Positions 1 to 8,935 of a DNA stretch of 44,114 bases are shown here, piece by piece (within the stretch, counting starts at the first letter, position 1; each line of letters starts with the position of its first letter). The position numbers were made by a program, and so were the translations under genes. The notes beneath the pieces were generated by a model, which was given only the letters and a program-made list of their open reading frames with translations, searched no databases and had not been told where the DNA came from. Source of the DNA: Myxococcaceae bacterium (GTDB lineage Bacteria; Myxococcota; Myxococcia; Myxococcales; Myxococcaceae); NCBI GenBank assembly GCA_019686135.1, contig JADGHL010000033.1, forward strand, positions 1-44,114, given 5' to 3'.

Positions 1-51
1 GCGCCAACCCCAACCCCACCGCCTGTCGACGCGTCCCCACGGCGAAGGAGT

Positions 52-852
52 CTACAGGCGCCGGTGCTGAAGGCAGGGAAGGTTGCGGCGGATCCGCGCC
101 TGCAGCTCCGGGTCCACCTGTCCGAGCGCGATGCCCTCTCCATCGGAGGCGCGGGCGATCACCAGCCCCCAAGGGTCCACCACCATCGCGTGGCCCCAGG
201 TCTGCCGGTTCTCGGCGTGGCGCCCCCACTGTGCAGGCGCGAACACCCAGACCTGGTTCTCGATCGCCCGTGCGCGCAGCAACACCTCCCAGTGATCCTT
301 CCCCGTCATCAGGGTGAAGGCCGCCGGCACCGCGAAGATCGTGGCGCCGCCTTCGGCGAGCCGCCGGTAGAGCTCGGGGAAGCGCAGGTCGTAGCAGATG
401 GACAGCCCCAGCCGCCCCAGCTCGGTGTCCGCCGTCACTACCTCGCTGCCCGGGGCGATCGCCTCCGACTCGCGGTACTTCGCGCCGTCCCCCACCTCCA
501 CGTCGAAGAGGTGGATCTTCCGGTACACCGCGAGCCGCTCGCCCTGCGGGCCGAACAGGACGCTGGTGTTGTAGTAGCGCCCGCCCGGCGCGCCGGTTTC
601 GGGGATCGACCCCGCAAGGAGCGTCACTTTCAGTTCGCGCGCCAGCTCCGCCATCCGCGAAAGCGTGGGCCCCTCCAACGATTCGGCGGCCTGTGCGCGC
701 TCCTTCTCCGGGCCCATCCAGGCGAAGTTCTCCGGCAGGCCGACGAGGCGCGCCCCCATGCGGGCGGCGTCGCGGATCCACCGGATGGCGGTCTCCACGT
801 TCCGGGCTTTGTCCGCCCCGGAGTTCATCTGCACGGCGGCGATGAGGTGCAT
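52..852 (-). CDS. Carbon-nitrogen hydrolase (nitrilase superfamily), probable Nit1-type omega-amidase
   Basis: The 266-residue protein has the full nitrilase-superfamily catalytic triad: Glu41 in the LPENF context, Lys112 in YRKIHLFD and Cys153 in SICYDLRFPELY. The family hydrolyses C-N bonds of amides in the cytosol. The YRKIHLFD and CYDLRFPELY wording is closest to the Nit1/Nit2 branch (deaminated-glutathione or omega-amidases), so metabolite repair is the likeliest role. The length is normal for the family. The ATG is preceded by AAGG about 7 nt upstream on the minus strand. It is divergent from the repeat-protein gene at 1038. The substrate cannot be fixed from sequence, and an N-carbamoyl or other amidase remains possible. 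Confidence 0.9.
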   Translation of the reverse strand: MHLIAAVQMNSGADKARNVETAIRWIRDAARMGARLVGLPENFAWMGPEKERAQAAESLEGPTLSRMAELARELKVTLLAGSIPETGAPGGRYYNTSVLFGPQGERLAVYRKIHLFDVEVGDGAKYRESEAIAPGSEVVTADTELGRLGLSICYDLRFPELYRRLAEGGATIFAVPAAFTLMTGKDHWEVLLRARAIENQVWVFAPAQWGRHAENRQTWGHAMVVDPWGLVIARASDGEGIALGQVDPELQARIRRNLPCLQHRRL

Positions 853-907
853 GGCGAAACCTTAGCCTGACCGCGCCCGGGACGCCGGAGGCCCGGATGG
901 GGGAGTC

Positions 908-916
908 TGGTATAAC
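908..916 (+). promoter_or_regulatory. Possible extended -10 promoter for the repeat protein gene
   Basis: TG-G-TATAAC at 908-916 fits an extended -10 element (TGnTATAAT) with one mismatch. No convincing -35 lies 16-18 nt upstream, as is common for extended -10 promoters. A start near 923 would give a leader of about 115 nt before the ATG at 1038. This is pattern matching only. Confidence 0.4.
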
Positions 917-970
917 CTGGCCAATTCACTTGGATTTGTCGTGACGCAGCACATTTCCAACGGAATGGGT

Positions 971-1005
971 CAACCGGCCCTCTCGGCGGGCGAGAATTCC
1001 GGTTG
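971..1005 (+). other. Symmetric hairpin in the leader of the 1038 gene
   Basis: CAACCGG (971-977) pairs with CCGGTTG (999-1005), and inside it TCTCG (981-985) pairs with CGAGA (991-995). The two stems are separated by a 3/3 internal loop. The element sits between the possible promoter and the start codon at 1038. No T-run follows, so it is not an intrinsic terminator. It could be a protein- or RNA-binding leader element. Confidence 0.5.
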
Positions 1006-1037
1006 GGTCCTCATCCAGTGAAGAAGGGGAGAGGTTC

Positions 1038-2714
1038 ATGAAGGTCGGCTCAGATTCCGCGGCGGTGACTCCGGCAGCAGCTTCCGTGACAGTCTCCAAC
1101 ACCGCGCTGGACCTGCTCACGGACTTCGTCCAGCAGACGCAGGCCGAGCTCGGGTTCGATCCGCTCGGCGGCCCGCAGCCCGAACAGATCCAGCAGCAGC
1201 AGGAGGTCCAAAAGCAGCAGCGCGAGGACGCTCAGGAACGGCAGGAGCAGGTCGCCCGCCAGCTGGATCAGGCCATCCGCGAGGCCGATCGCCGCGCGGA
1301 CCAGCCGCTCCGGAACCTCCTGACGAAGCTCAAGGAGGCGGTGTTGGCGGGGCCGCCCGAGACTCCGGGCGAGGAGAAGGCGCTCAAAGAGCTGCTCAAC
1401 CCGGGCATGCTCCTGCAGCAGCAGGACGGCTTCGGCGAACAGAAGGCGTCGCTCCCGCCCGCGGTGAAGCAGGCGGTGGAGTATTTGCGCTACGTCCTCG
1501 AGAACCCGATTCCGCCGCCCTCGTCGGACCTCGAGGTGCTCGACGAGCTCGCCGCGCAGAAGCTCGCCCAAGCCAACGAGGCCGGCGCGCCCGCCGAGGC
1601 CACACCCGAGCACGTCGATCCCCGCGATCAGAAGGTGCGGGAGTTCGTCGCCCGGTACTTTTCCGAGGCCTTCGAAGACGCACCCCGTCCGGCGCTGGAC
1701 AAGCCGCTGCCCCAGACGCCGCAGGAGAAGCTGGCCCAGCTGCCGAAGGACGCCCGCCCGGACACGCCGGCCTTCGCGCGGCTGACGCCGGAGGAGCAGA
1801 AGTTCGTCCTCACCGCCGACGCGCGGGAGATCGCCGCGTACAACCAGCTCCCGAAAGATCAGAAGTCCGTCTTCCGCGAGTTGAAGCCGCACGAGCGCCG
1901 CGAGTTCCTGAAGCTCAGCCCGGACGAGAAGCAGTTCGTGCAGCAGCTCGAGCCGGAGGCGCGCTCGCACTACCTCAACCTCCACCCCGACGGGCGCGCC
2001 GAGCTGCGCCAGAAGAGCCCGGAGCAGCGCGCGGCGATCTTCGCCGAGGTGAAGCAGCAGCAGGCGGAGGTGAAGAAGCAGCCGCCGGAGAAGGTGGCCC
2101 AGACGCTCGGCAAAGAGCTGCTGTCGCAGCTGGGCCTTCGGCCGGAGAAGAAGCCCCAGCTGCTCGAGAAGGCGCGGGCGCTCGCGTACAACTACCTCAC
2201 CGCCAGCGGGGGCGACCTCGCGCAGGCGCAGATGGGCACGCTCAAGGCGCTCATCCAGCAGCCGGAGGTCCAGCGCGCCCTGGAGAAGGACGTCGCCGCG
2301 GCGCTCAAGGCGGAGATGGCCCCGGCTGGATCGAACGAGACCCAAGAGGCCGCCGCTTCGAACGAGCCCGCCCGGCTCAAAGACGAGCTCCGGGTCGGCG
2401 ATCAGCGAGACGAGCAGCAGAGCGACCTGCAGCACGACCAGAAGCAGGAGCAGAAGGCCGAACAGCGCCCGTTCTTCCGCCTGCAGCAGGGCGTCAACTA
2501 CACGCAGCACTTCCAGAAGATCCGCCACGTGCTTCTGCCCGAGTTCGCGATGAAGCTGGTCCAGCCGGGCGTCACGCGCGACCAGATCGTGGAGGGGATG
2601 AAGAAGGCGGTGATCGTCAGCGCCGAATTCGCCCAGAGCCACCCGCCGCGCAGCGCGAGCGCCCGCTACCAGCAGATCCGCAGGGGCTTTGCCGCGCGTC
2701 AGCTGTTCGGCTGA
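1038..2714 (+). CDS. Large Gln/Glu-rich protein with tandem 11-residue repeats (paralogue of 14981-15799)
   Basis: I do not recognise a named family for this 558-residue protein. There is no signal peptide or membrane segment. Residues about 50-90 are Q/E/R-rich and probably coiled coil. Residues 249-336 are eight consecutive 11-residue units with consensus L-x-P-x-[ED]-[RQK]-x-x-[FY]-[LV]-x (for example LKPHERREFLK). A helical region follows, then a second Q/D/E-rich stretch (about 430-485). The C-terminal module, around residues 499-535, has an LLPEF start and QIV and VSA signatures. The minus-strand gene at 14981-15799 has the same repeat and the same C-terminal signature, so the two are paralogues. 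The ATG follows a good GGGGAGAGG ribosome site. By composition it is cytosolic or a non-Sec export substrate; the function is unknown. A needle-like small protein beside the paralogue hints at a type III-related context, which is inference. Confidence 0.85.
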   Translation: MKVGSDSAAVTPAAASVTVSNTALDLLTDFVQQTQAELGFDPLGGPQPEQIQQQQEVQKQQREDAQERQEQVARQLDQAIREADRRADQPLRNLLTKLKEAVLAGPPETPGEEKALKELLNPGMLLQQQDGFGEQKASLPPAVKQAVEYLRYVLENPIPPPSSDLEVLDELAAQKLAQANEAGAPAEATPEHVDPRDQKVREFVARYFSEAFEDAPRPALDKPLPQTPQEKLAQLPKDARPDTPAFARLTPEEQKFVLTADAREIAAYNQLPKDQKSVFRELKPHERREFLKLSPDEKQFVQQLEPEARSHYLNLHPDGRAELRQKSPEQRAAIFAEVKQQQAEVKKQPPEKVAQTLGKELLSQLGLRPEKKPQLLEKARALAYNYLTASGGDLAQAQMGTLKALIQQPEVQRALEKDVAAALKAEMAPAGSNETQEAAASNEPARLKDELRVGDQRDEQQSDLQHDQKQEQKAEQRPFFRLQQGVNYTQHFQKIRHVLLPEFAMKLVQPGVTRDQIVEGMKKAVIVSAEFAQSHPPRSASARYQQIRRGFAARQLFG

Positions 2715-2785
2715 CCGCGGCCCGGCAGGTCGGCCCGGTTCGGAGCACCCCCGGGGCGGCCACAGGAATTCCGGCGACGGGCTGA

Positions 2786-2848
2786 GGGTTGCCAGTTGCG
2801 GGTGCGAGTGGTAAGCGCAACCCCGACATTTTTCGGTGTTCCCGAAAA
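2786..2848 (+). promoter_or_regulatory. Two tandem hairpins in the rimP-nusA leader
   Basis: GGGTTGC (2786-2792) pairs with GCAACCC (2817-2823). TTTTCGG (2830-2836) pairs with CCGAAAA (2842-2848). The 3' arm of the second hairpin shares its AAAA with the 5' arm of the terminator that follows at 2845-2870, so the second hairpin and the full terminator compete partially. This looks like a regulated leader. Confidence 0.5.
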
Positions 2849-2877
2849 GTGGGCCTTCGTGCCCACTTTTTGTTTTT
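2845..2877 (+). terminator. Intrinsic terminator immediately upstream of rimP
   Basis: AAAAGTGGGC (2845-2854) pairs perfectly with GCCCACTTTT (2861-2870) around a 6-nt loop, followed by TGTTTTT. It ends about 8 nt before the rimP ATG at 2885. It may end transcription from the 1038 gene, but its position between leader hairpins and the first operon gene also suits an attenuator controlling rimP-nusA. Confidence 0.75.
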
Positions 2878-2884
2878 CAGCGCC

Positions 2885-3367
2885 ATGGCGGAGACGCTCA
2901 GGCACACAGTGGAGGAGAAGGTCCGGCAGCTGGCCGAAGGCCTCGTTGCGGGCGAAGGGTGCGAGCTGGTGGACGTGGAGTTCCTCCGCGAACAAGGGGG
3001 GTGGGTCCTGCGCGTGTACATCGACAAGCCCGGTGGGAGGGTGGGGCTGGACGAGTGCACCGCGGTCTCGCGGGCGCTGGATCCGGCGCTGGACGTGGAG
3101 GACCTCATCCCCCACGCGTACAGCCTCGAGGTCAGCAGCCCGGGCCTCAACCGTCCGCTCCGTAAGCCGGAACACTTCCGGCGCGCGGTGGGCCAGAAGG
3201 TGAAGGTGAAGACGTTCGGGCCGATCGGAGACCCGCCCCGGAAGAACTTCTCGGGTGTGCTCTCCGCGAGCGACGACGAGCAGGTCACGGTGGAGGTGGA
3301 GGGCGCAGGCGCCTTCACCATCCCGATGCGCGACATCGCCAAAGCGCATCTGGAGTACGAGTTCTAG
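2885..3367 (+). CDS. rimP: Ribosome maturation factor RimP
   Basis: This 160-residue protein matches RimP, which binds free 30S subunits and helps late 30S assembly. Typical features are the early CELVDVEF strand, the conserved VSSPGLNRPL motif around the middle, and a C-terminal Sm-like barrel. It lies directly before nusA, as in most bacteria. I chose the ATG at 2885 because it begins the conserved N terminus; an upstream TTG at 2789 would add 32 residues encoded by the leader hairpins. The start has no Shine-Dalgarno sequence (the upstream bases are T-rich terminator tail), which is unusual here because most neighbours have clear ones. Confidence 0.95.
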   Translation: MAETLRHTVEEKVRQLAEGLVAGEGCELVDVEFLREQGGWVLRVYIDKPGGRVGLDECTAVSRALDPALDVEDLIPHAYSLEVSSPGLNRPLRKPEHFRRAVGQKVKVKTFGPIGDPPRKNFSGVLSASDDEQVTVEVEGAGAFTIPMRDIAKAHLEYEF

Positions 3368-3390
3368 GTTCGACAGTGGAGACGCAGATC

Positions 3391-5100
3391 ATGGCAACTC
3401 AGGCAACCCCCTCGCTGAATCTCAACCTCGTCCTGGACCAGGTGGCCAAGGACAAGGGCATCGAGAAGTCCGTGCTCATCGCGACGCTTGAGAACGCGAT
3501 GGAGACCGCCGCGAAGAAGCACTTCGGGCAGGACCGCTCGCTCGAGGCGAAGTATGACCCTGAGAAGGGGGTGGTCGAGCTGTTCCAGGCGATCACCGTG
3601 GTCGACCAGATCACCGATCCCGCCCAGGCGGTGAACCAGATCACCCTCGAAGAGGCCCGCGCCAAGGGCATGGACGTCGAGAGCGGCGACGAGCTGGTCT
3701 TCCAGATCTTCTACCGCGACGAGGACGCCGCCGAGGCCAAGGCCCAGGACGACCAGTACGGCGACATCCTCAAGCTCAAGACGTTCCGGCACGGCTTCGG
3801 CCGGATCGCTGCCCAGACCGCCAAGCAGGTCATCCTCCAGCGCACCCGGGACGCCGAGCGCGAGAACGTCTACAACGAGTTCAAGGATCGCAAGGGCGAG
3901 ATCATCACCGGGATCGCCCGGCGCTTCGAACGCGGCAACATCATCGTGGACCTCGGCCGCGCCGAGGCGGTGCTCCCGGTCCGCGAACAGGTCCCGCGGG
4001 AGACCTACCGCCCGGGCGACCGGGTGCAGGCCTTCGTGCTGGACGTCCTGCGCGAGTCCAAGGGGCCGCAGATCGTGCTCTCCCGCGCGTCGGTGTCGCT
4101 GCTCACCAAGCTGTTCGAGATGGAGGTCCCGGAGATCGCCGAGGGCATCGTGGTGATCGAGGCCGCCGCGCGCGAGCCGGGTGGCCGCTCGAAGATCGCC
4201 GTCTCGAGCCGCGATCCGGATGTGGATCCCGTGGGCGCCTGCGTGGGCATGAAGGGCAGCCGCGTGCAGGCGGTGGTGCAGGAGCTGCGTGGCGAGAAGA
4301 TCGACATCGTCCCCTGGGACGAGGATCCGGCGCGCTTCGTGTGCTCGGCGCTGTCTCCGGCCGAGGTCTCGCGGGTCATCATCGACGAGGCCAACCACGC
4401 GATGGAGCTGATCGTCCCGGACGACCAGCTGTCTCTGGCGATCGGCCGGCGCGGGCAGAACGTCCGGCTCGCGGCCCAGCTCACCGGGTGGAAGCTCGAC
4501 ATCAACAGCGAGTCCCGCGTGAAGGAGATGCGCGAGTTCGCCAACAAGTCGCTCGGGTCGCTCCCCGGCGTTTCCGACATGCTGATCGAGACGCTGTACG
4601 CGCACGGCTTCCGTCAGTCGCGCGACATTGCTGAGGCCAACCCCGAGGTGCTGGCGCAGATCCCCGGCATCGACGTGGCGAAGATCCCGGCGATGCAGGA
4701 GGTCGCGCGCAGCCGGATGGTGGAGGACGCCGCCGAGCTCGCCCGCATGGAGGAGGAGCGGGAGAAGGCCCGCATCGCCGAGGCCCGCCGCCACCCGGAC
4801 GAGCTCACCCAGGCCGAGCGCATGGCCCGCGTCCGCGGCGTGGGCGAGAAGACCATCGAACAGCTCCAGGCCTCGGGCTACATGACCGTCGAGGACCTGG
4901 CGAACGAGAAGGACCTCACCCGGCTGGGGGACGTGCCGGGTGTCGGCATCAAGAAGGCCCGCCAGATCAAGAGCGCGGCCGAGAACTACCTCATCGAGGA
5001 GGCGAAGCTCCGCGCCGAGCTCAACGCAGAACGGGGACTGTCCACGCCTCCGCCTGCGTCGGCTGCTCCGGCGGGCGGGGAAGCAAAAGCCCCGGCATAG
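3391..5100 (+). CDS. nusA: Transcription termination/antitermination factor NusA
   Basis: NusA binds RNA polymerase and nascent RNA and modulates pausing, intrinsic termination and antitermination. The 569-residue protein has the N-terminal polymerase-binding domain, an S1 domain (about 130-200), tandem KH domains (the second carries [11 protein letters not shown] near residues 350-360), and a C-terminal extension with helix-hairpin-helix-like repeats (about 470-550, with GVGEKT and GVGIKKA) plus an Ala/Pro tail. I chose the ATG at 3391, which follows GGAG by about 9 nt; an in-frame GTG at 3376 would add five residues. It is second in the operon, 23 nt after rimP. It may regulate its own operon through the terminator ahead of rimP. 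Confidence 0.97.
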   Translation: MATQATPSLNLNLVLDQVAKDKGIEKSVLIATLENAMETAAKKHFGQDRSLEAKYDPEKGVVELFQAITVVDQITDPAQAVNQITLEEARAKGMDVESGDELVFQIFYRDEDAAEAKAQDDQYGDILKLKTFRHGFGRIAAQTAKQVILQRTRDAERENVYNEFKDRKGEIITGIARRFERGNIIVDLGRAEAVLPVREQVPRETYRPGDRVQAFVLDVLRESKGPQIVLSRASVSLLTKLFEMEVPEIAEGIVVIEAAAREPGGRSKIAVSSRDPDVDPVGACVGMKGSRVQAVVQELRGEKIDIVPWDEDPARFVCSALSPAEVSRVIIDEANHAMELIVPDDQLSLAIGRRGQNVRLAAQLTGWKLDINSESRVKEMREFANKSLGSLPGVSDMLIETLYAHGFRQSRDIAEANPEVLAQIPGIDVAKIPAMQEVARSRMVEDAAELARMEEEREKARIAEARRHPDELTQAERMARVRGVGEKTIEQLQASGYMTVEDLANEKDLTRLGDVPGVGIKKARQIKSAAENYLIEEAKLRAELNAERGLSTPPPASAAPAGGEAKAPA

Positions 5101-5109
5101 GTGTTGCTT

Positions 5110-5436
5110 ATGAACGCGCCGCGGACAGCGCCCGAACGCACCTGCGTCGGCTGTGGCGCGAAGAAACCGAAGTCAGCGCTGGTGCGCGTGGTCGTCGGCC
5201 CGGACGGCCAGGTGATGGTGGATCGAAAAGGTGTGCTGCCCGGTCGGGGCGCCTATCTCTGCAGCTCTGCCTGTCTCAAAGGGGCGCTGAAGCGGAAGGC
5301 GTTCGCAAGGGCCTTCCGTGGGAAGGCCGCACCGATCGAACCGGCGCGGTTGGAGTCCGCGCTGCGGGTTGGAAGCGATGAGGATTCTGGGCTAGATGCT
5401 GCGCGGCGTGGTGTGACGCAGCGCGAAAAGGCTTGA
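5110..5436 (+). CDS. ylxR: YlxR family protein (DUF448)
   Basis: This short protein (108 residues from the ATG) shows the YlxR/DUF448 signature: RTCVGCG near the N terminus, the GRGAYLC motif in the middle, and a Lys/Arg-rich segment after SSACL. YlxR proteins are nucleic-acid-binding or RNase P-associated factors; reported roles vary by species. It sits between nusA and infB, its standard position. The start is uncertain: a GTG at 5101 directly follows the nusA stop and would add three residues. The basic C-terminal 30 residues are not part of the conserved core. Confidence 0.92.
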   Translation: MNAPRTAPERTCVGCGAKKPKSALVRVVVGPDGQVMVDRKGVLPGRGAYLCSSACLKGALKRKAFARAFRGKAAPIEPARLESALRVGSDEDSGLDAARRGVTQREKA

Positions 5437-5443
5437 ACTGGTT

Positions 5444-8293
5444 ATGTCGAAGAAGCGCGTTCACGAAATTGCAAAAGAGCTCAAGGCGCACGGCATCGAG
5501 CTCGACAACAAGGAAGTCGTCAGCGAGCTGGTGGCCCTGGGCTACGACGTGAAGAGCCACTCGTCCTCGCTGGAGGACGACCAGGCCAACGCCGCCGTCC
5601 AGGCGATCATCGCGAAGCGGAAGCCGAAGGCGCCGGAGCCGCCCGTCGCCGCCAGGGGCTTCGTGGTCCGCCGCAAGGCCCCCTCCGTCGCTGCCGCCAC
5701 GCCGCCTGCCGCTCCCACGCCTCCCGCCGAGCCGGCCCCGTCGGCCCCTGCGCCTGCGCCGGAGGCACCCGCAGCTTCTACTCAGGCACCTGCCGGCGCG
5801 CCCGTGACCCAGGAGCCCGAGGCCGCGAAGGCTCCCGCCGCGGAGGTGCCCGCCGCGCCGGCTGCAGAGGCGATCCCTGCGCCCACCCAGCCGGCCGCCA
5901 CCGAGGCGCGCCCGCCGGTGCCTACGCAGCCGGCGGCCTCCGAGGCCGCGCCCGCGCCCCAGCCGCAGCAGCCGGCCACGCCCGAGGTCCGTCCGGCGGC
6001 GGGCGGGGTGACTCCGCAGGCGCCGGTGACGGCCCAGGCTGCCGCCGCTGGCCAGGCGGCGGCTCAGGCCACCGCGCAGGCCCGTCCCGGCACGCCCGCG
6101 CCCGGAACGCCGGCCAATCCTCCCGAGATCCGCCGCACTGCGTTCGGTCAGACCCAGGTGGTGGTGGACAAGGCGATCGCCCGGCCCACCGCCACGCAGG
6201 CGGTGGTGGTCAGCCGACCGCTCGTGCAGGTGCGCCGCGTCACCCCGCAGTCCACGGCGCACAAGAACATCCCGCTGGCGCCGGGCCGCAAGGCGATCGG
6301 CGAGGTCCGGGAGTTCAAGGTCGTCACCGACCACACCGGTCGTGGCGGCAAGGAGTTCGTCGACGTCTCGCGCAACCGCGGTCAGCGGAAGAAGGCGAGC
6401 GACACCGGCAAAGAGGGCGGCGGCTACATGCAGCAGGTGCAGGAGGCGATCTGGGGCCGCGTCTCGTTGCCGATCCGCGGGAAGAAGCGCAAGCCCACCA
6501 AGAAGGGCCAGAAGACGCAGATCACCCAGATGGCCGAGGAGAAGAAGGTCATCAAGATCCAGGACGGGATTACCGTCTCGGACCTCGGCCAGACGATGGG
6601 CGTCCGCACCGCGGAGCTCATCAAGAAGCTGATGGGCCTGGGCAAGATGGTGACCGCGAACGCCACCATCGACGCGGACACCGCGGAGGTCATCGCCAGC
6701 GACTACGGCTGGAAGGTGGCCCGCACCGGCTTCGAGGTGGATGACTACCTGCCCGAGGTGGAGGAGTCGCCCGAGTCGCTCAAGCCGCGGCCTCCGGTCG
6801 TGACCGTGATGGGTCACGTCGACCACGGCAAGACCTCGCTCCTGGATGCGATCCGCTCCACCGACGTGGCGGGCGGCGAGGCCGGAGGCATCACCCAGCA
6901 CATCGGCGCGTACACGGTCCGCACGCCCAAAGGGGACATCACGTTCCTCGACACGCCGGGCCACGAGGCCTTCACGGCGATGCGCGCCCGCGGCGCCACC
7001 GTCACCGACGTCGTCATCTTGGTGGTGGCGGCGGACGACGGCGTGATGCCCACCACCCGCGAGGCGGTGGAGCACGCGCGCAAGGCCGAGGTGCCGATCG
7101 TCGTGGCGATCAACAAGATCGACCTCGCCGGCGCGAACCCGGAACGGGTGAAGAAGGAGCTCAGCGAGCTCAACCTCATCCCCGAGGACTGGGGCGGCGA
7201 CACGATCATGGTGCCGGTCTCGGCGAAGACGAAGCAGGGCCTGGACAACCTGCTGGAGTCGGTGCTGCTGCAGGCCGAGGTGCTGGAGCTGACCGCCAAC
7301 CCGGACAAGCCGGCGGTGGGCACCATCATCGAGGCCAAGCTGGAGAAGGGCCGCGGCCCCGTGGCCACCGTGCTCGTGCAGGAAGGCACGCTGCGCAAGG
7401 GCGATGCGATCGTCACCGGCACCCACTACGGCCGCGTCCGCACCATGATGAACGAGCGCGGCGAGGCGGTGGAGGAGCTGCGTCCGGGCTATTCGGCCGA
7501 GGTGCTGGGGCTCTCCGGCGTGCCCACTGCGGGCGACACGCTGAACGTGGTGGCCGACGAGAAGAGCGCCAAGGAGATCGCCGAACACCGCATCACCCGC
7601 GCGCGCCAGGCGGAGGTGGGTAAGACCTCCCGCGAGTCGCTCGAGGATCTCTTCAAGAAGATGCAGGCCGCCGACGGCAAGGAGCTCAAGCTGGTGCTCA
7701 AGGCGGACGTGCAGGGGTCGCTGGAAGCGGTGGCCCAGTCGATCGAGAAGCTCTCCACCCGGAAGGTGAAGAACACCATCGTCCACAAGGCAGTGGGGCA
7801 GATCACCGAGTCCGACGTGGAGCGCGCCGCGGCGTCGAAGGCGCAGGTGATCGGCTTCAACGTCCGGCCGGAGTCGGGCGCGGAGCCCACCGCCAAGCGC
7901 GAAGGCGTGAAGATCGACACCTACACGATCATCTACGACCTCATCGACGGCGTGCGGAAGAAGATGGAGGACCTGCTCGAGCCGATCCGGACCGAGAAGA
8001 AGCTCGGCCGCGCGGAGGTCCGCAACCTCTTCAACGTGCCCCGGTTGGGGACCATCGCCGGTGCGGCGGTCACCGAGGGGACGATCAAGCGCAGCGCCTT
8101 CATCCGCCTATTGCGCGAGAACAAGCCGGTGTTCACCGGGAAGTTGGCGTCGCTGCGCCGGTTCAAGGACGACGTGAAGGAGGTCGCCAGCGGCTACGAG
8201 TGCGGCATCGGCGTGGAGAACTACACGGACTTCAAGCCGGGCGACATCATCGAAGCCTACGAAATCGAAGAGACGCGGCAGTCGCTGAATTAG
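5444..8293 (+). CDS. infB: Translation initiation factor IF-2
   Basis: IF-2 is the GTPase that brings initiator fMet-tRNA to the 30S subunit and promotes subunit joining. The 949-residue protein starts with an IF2N helical domain (about 1-55). A long Ala/Pro/Glu low-complexity linker follows (about 65-230), then basic segments and a second IF2N-like domain (about 370-420). The G domain has G1 GHVDHGKT (457-464), then DTPGHE, NKID and SAKT. Domains II-IV complete the C terminus. A long disordered N-terminal linker is usual for G+C-rich species. It starts 7 nt after ylxR, so the two are probably co-translated. Confidence 0.98.
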   Translation: MSKKRVHEIAKELKAHGIELDNKEVVSELVALGYDVKSHSSSLEDDQANAAVQAIIAKRKPKAPEPPVAARGFVVRRKAPSVAAATPPAAPTPPAEPAPSAPAPAPEAPAASTQAPAGAPVTQEPEAAKAPAAEVPAAPAAEAIPAPTQPAATEARPPVPTQPAASEAAPAPQPQQPATPEVRPAAGGVTPQAPVTAQAAAAGQAAAQATAQARPGTPAPGTPANPPEIRRTAFGQTQVVVDKAIARPTATQAVVVSRPLVQVRRVTPQSTAHKNIPLAPGRKAIGEVREFKVVTDHTGRGGKEFVDVSRNRGQRKKASDTGKEGGGYMQQVQEAIWGRVSLPIRGKKRKPTKKGQKTQITQMAEEKKVIKIQDGITVSDLGQTMGVRTAELIKKLMGLGKMVTANATIDADTAEVIASDYGWKVARTGFEVDDYLPEVEESPESLKPRPPVVTVMGHVDHGKTSLLDAIRSTDVAGGEAGGITQHIGAYTVRTPKGDITFLDTPGHEAFTAMRARGATVTDVVILVVAADDGVMPTTREAVEHARKAEVPIVVAINKIDLAGANPERVKKELSELNLIPEDWGGDTIMVPVSAKTKQGLDNLLESVLLQAEVLELTANPDKPAVGTIIEAKLEKGRGPVATVLVQEGTLRKGDAIVTGTHYGRVRTMMNERGEAVEELRPGYSAEVLGLSGVPTAGDTLNVVADEKSAKEIAEHRITRARQAEVGKTSRESLEDLFKKMQAADGKELKLVLKADVQGSLEAVAQSIEKLSTRKVKNTIVHKAVGQITESDVERAAASKAQVIGFNVRPESGAEPTAKREGVKIDTYTIIYDLIDGVRKKMEDLLEPIRTEKKLGRAEVRNLFNVPRLGTIAGAAVTEGTIKRSAFIRLLRENKPVFTGKLASLRRFKDDVKEVASGYECGIGVENYTDFKPGDIIEAYEIEETRQSLN

Positions 8294-8309
8294 CGGCCGG
8301 TCCGTCTTC

Positions 8310-8342
8310 GGTCGCAAGGAGGGAGAACGTCTCCTTGCGACC
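8310..8342 (+). other. Perfect 12-bp hairpin between infB and the DUF503 gene
   Basis: GGTCGCAAGGAG (8310-8321) pairs with CTCCTTGCGACC (8331-8342) around a 9-nt loop. It is not followed by a T-run, so it is not a standard intrinsic terminator. Within an operon it may be an mRNA processing or stabilising element separating infB from downstream genes. Confidence 0.6.
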
Positions 8343-8371
8343 CACTGTCCACGCGAGCGGAAGCGAGCGCC

Positions 8372-8935
8372 ATGTTTGTCTGCGTCGGCCGCGTCACCTT
8401 GCAGATCCCCGAGAGCGGCTCGCTCAAGGCGAAGCGCCAGGTGTTGCGGCGGATCACCGACCGGGTGAAGGCGCGCTTCAACGCCAGCGTGGCCGAGGTC
8501 GACGACAACGACCTGTGGCAGAAGGCCCAGCTGGCCATGGCGGTCGTCGGCAACGACCGGCGGCACGTGGGCGAACAGATGGACAAGATCCTCCAGTTCA
8601 TCGAGGACCTGTACGTCGCCCCGGTGACCGGCCGGGAGGTCGAAACGCTCAGCTTTGGCGACGAGCTCTACGGCAGTGGGCGCCGGGACGAGGACGACGA
8701 AGCGCACGTGCCCTCCCTCGCCGATGCGCTCGCCGCCGGGCAGCGCTCTTTGGCCGAAGCGGAGGGGCTGGGCGAGTGGGACCGGCGCCACGAGGCGGCG
8801 TCAGACGGCATGGGGGCCGATCGTCCGGCTCCGGCGGGCGCGCGCCTCAGGCCACCGGGGAGAAAGCTCTCGCTGGATGAGGCCCGCGCCCGCGCGCGGG
8901 CGCTGCGCAACCCCCGCGACTGGGAGAAGAAATGA
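8372..8935 (+). CDS. DUF503 (YlxP-like) protein with long C-terminal extension
   Basis: The first ~95 residues match DUF503/Ylx[14 protein letters not shown], the [10 protein letters not shown] segment, and the alternating strand/helix pattern through LAMAVVGND to VETLSF. The family is usually about 90-100 residues and commonly lies between infB and rbfA, with a suspected but unproven role in ribosome or RNA function. Here there is an extra ~90-residue charged, Ala/Arg-rich tail that looks disordered and ends in NPRDWEKK. The stop overlaps the rbfA start (ATGA), indicating translational coupling. Confidence 0.85.
   Translation: MFVCVGRVTLQIPESGSLKAKRQVLRRITDRVKARFNASVAEVDDNDLWQKAQLAMAVVGNDRRHVGEQMDKILQFIEDLYVAPVTGREVETLSFGDELYGSGRRDEDDEAHVPSLADALAAGQRSLAEAEGLGEWDRRHEAASDGMGADRPAPAGARLRPPGRKLSLDEARARARALRNPRDWEKK

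Noticed and set aside
1-51. Short repeats of CCAACCCC near the window start
   Set aside because: Too short and at the window edge; no array structure visible.
1050-2642. 530-codon minus-strand open frame opposite the repeat protein
   Set aside because: Leu/Arg/Glu shadow of the repetitive plus-strand gene; the plus frame has the ribosome site and the paralogue at 14981-15799.
5782-6100. Ala/Pro/Gln-rich low-complexity stretch in infB considered as a repeat or insertion
   Set aside because: It stays in frame and is the normal disordered linker of IF-2 in G+C-rich species.
5276-7786. 836-codon minus-strand open frame antisense to ylxR and infB
   Set aside because: It lies opposite a certain gene, its composition (Arg/His/Leu/Gly runs) is typical of antisense reading of G+C-rich DNA, and no domain is visible.
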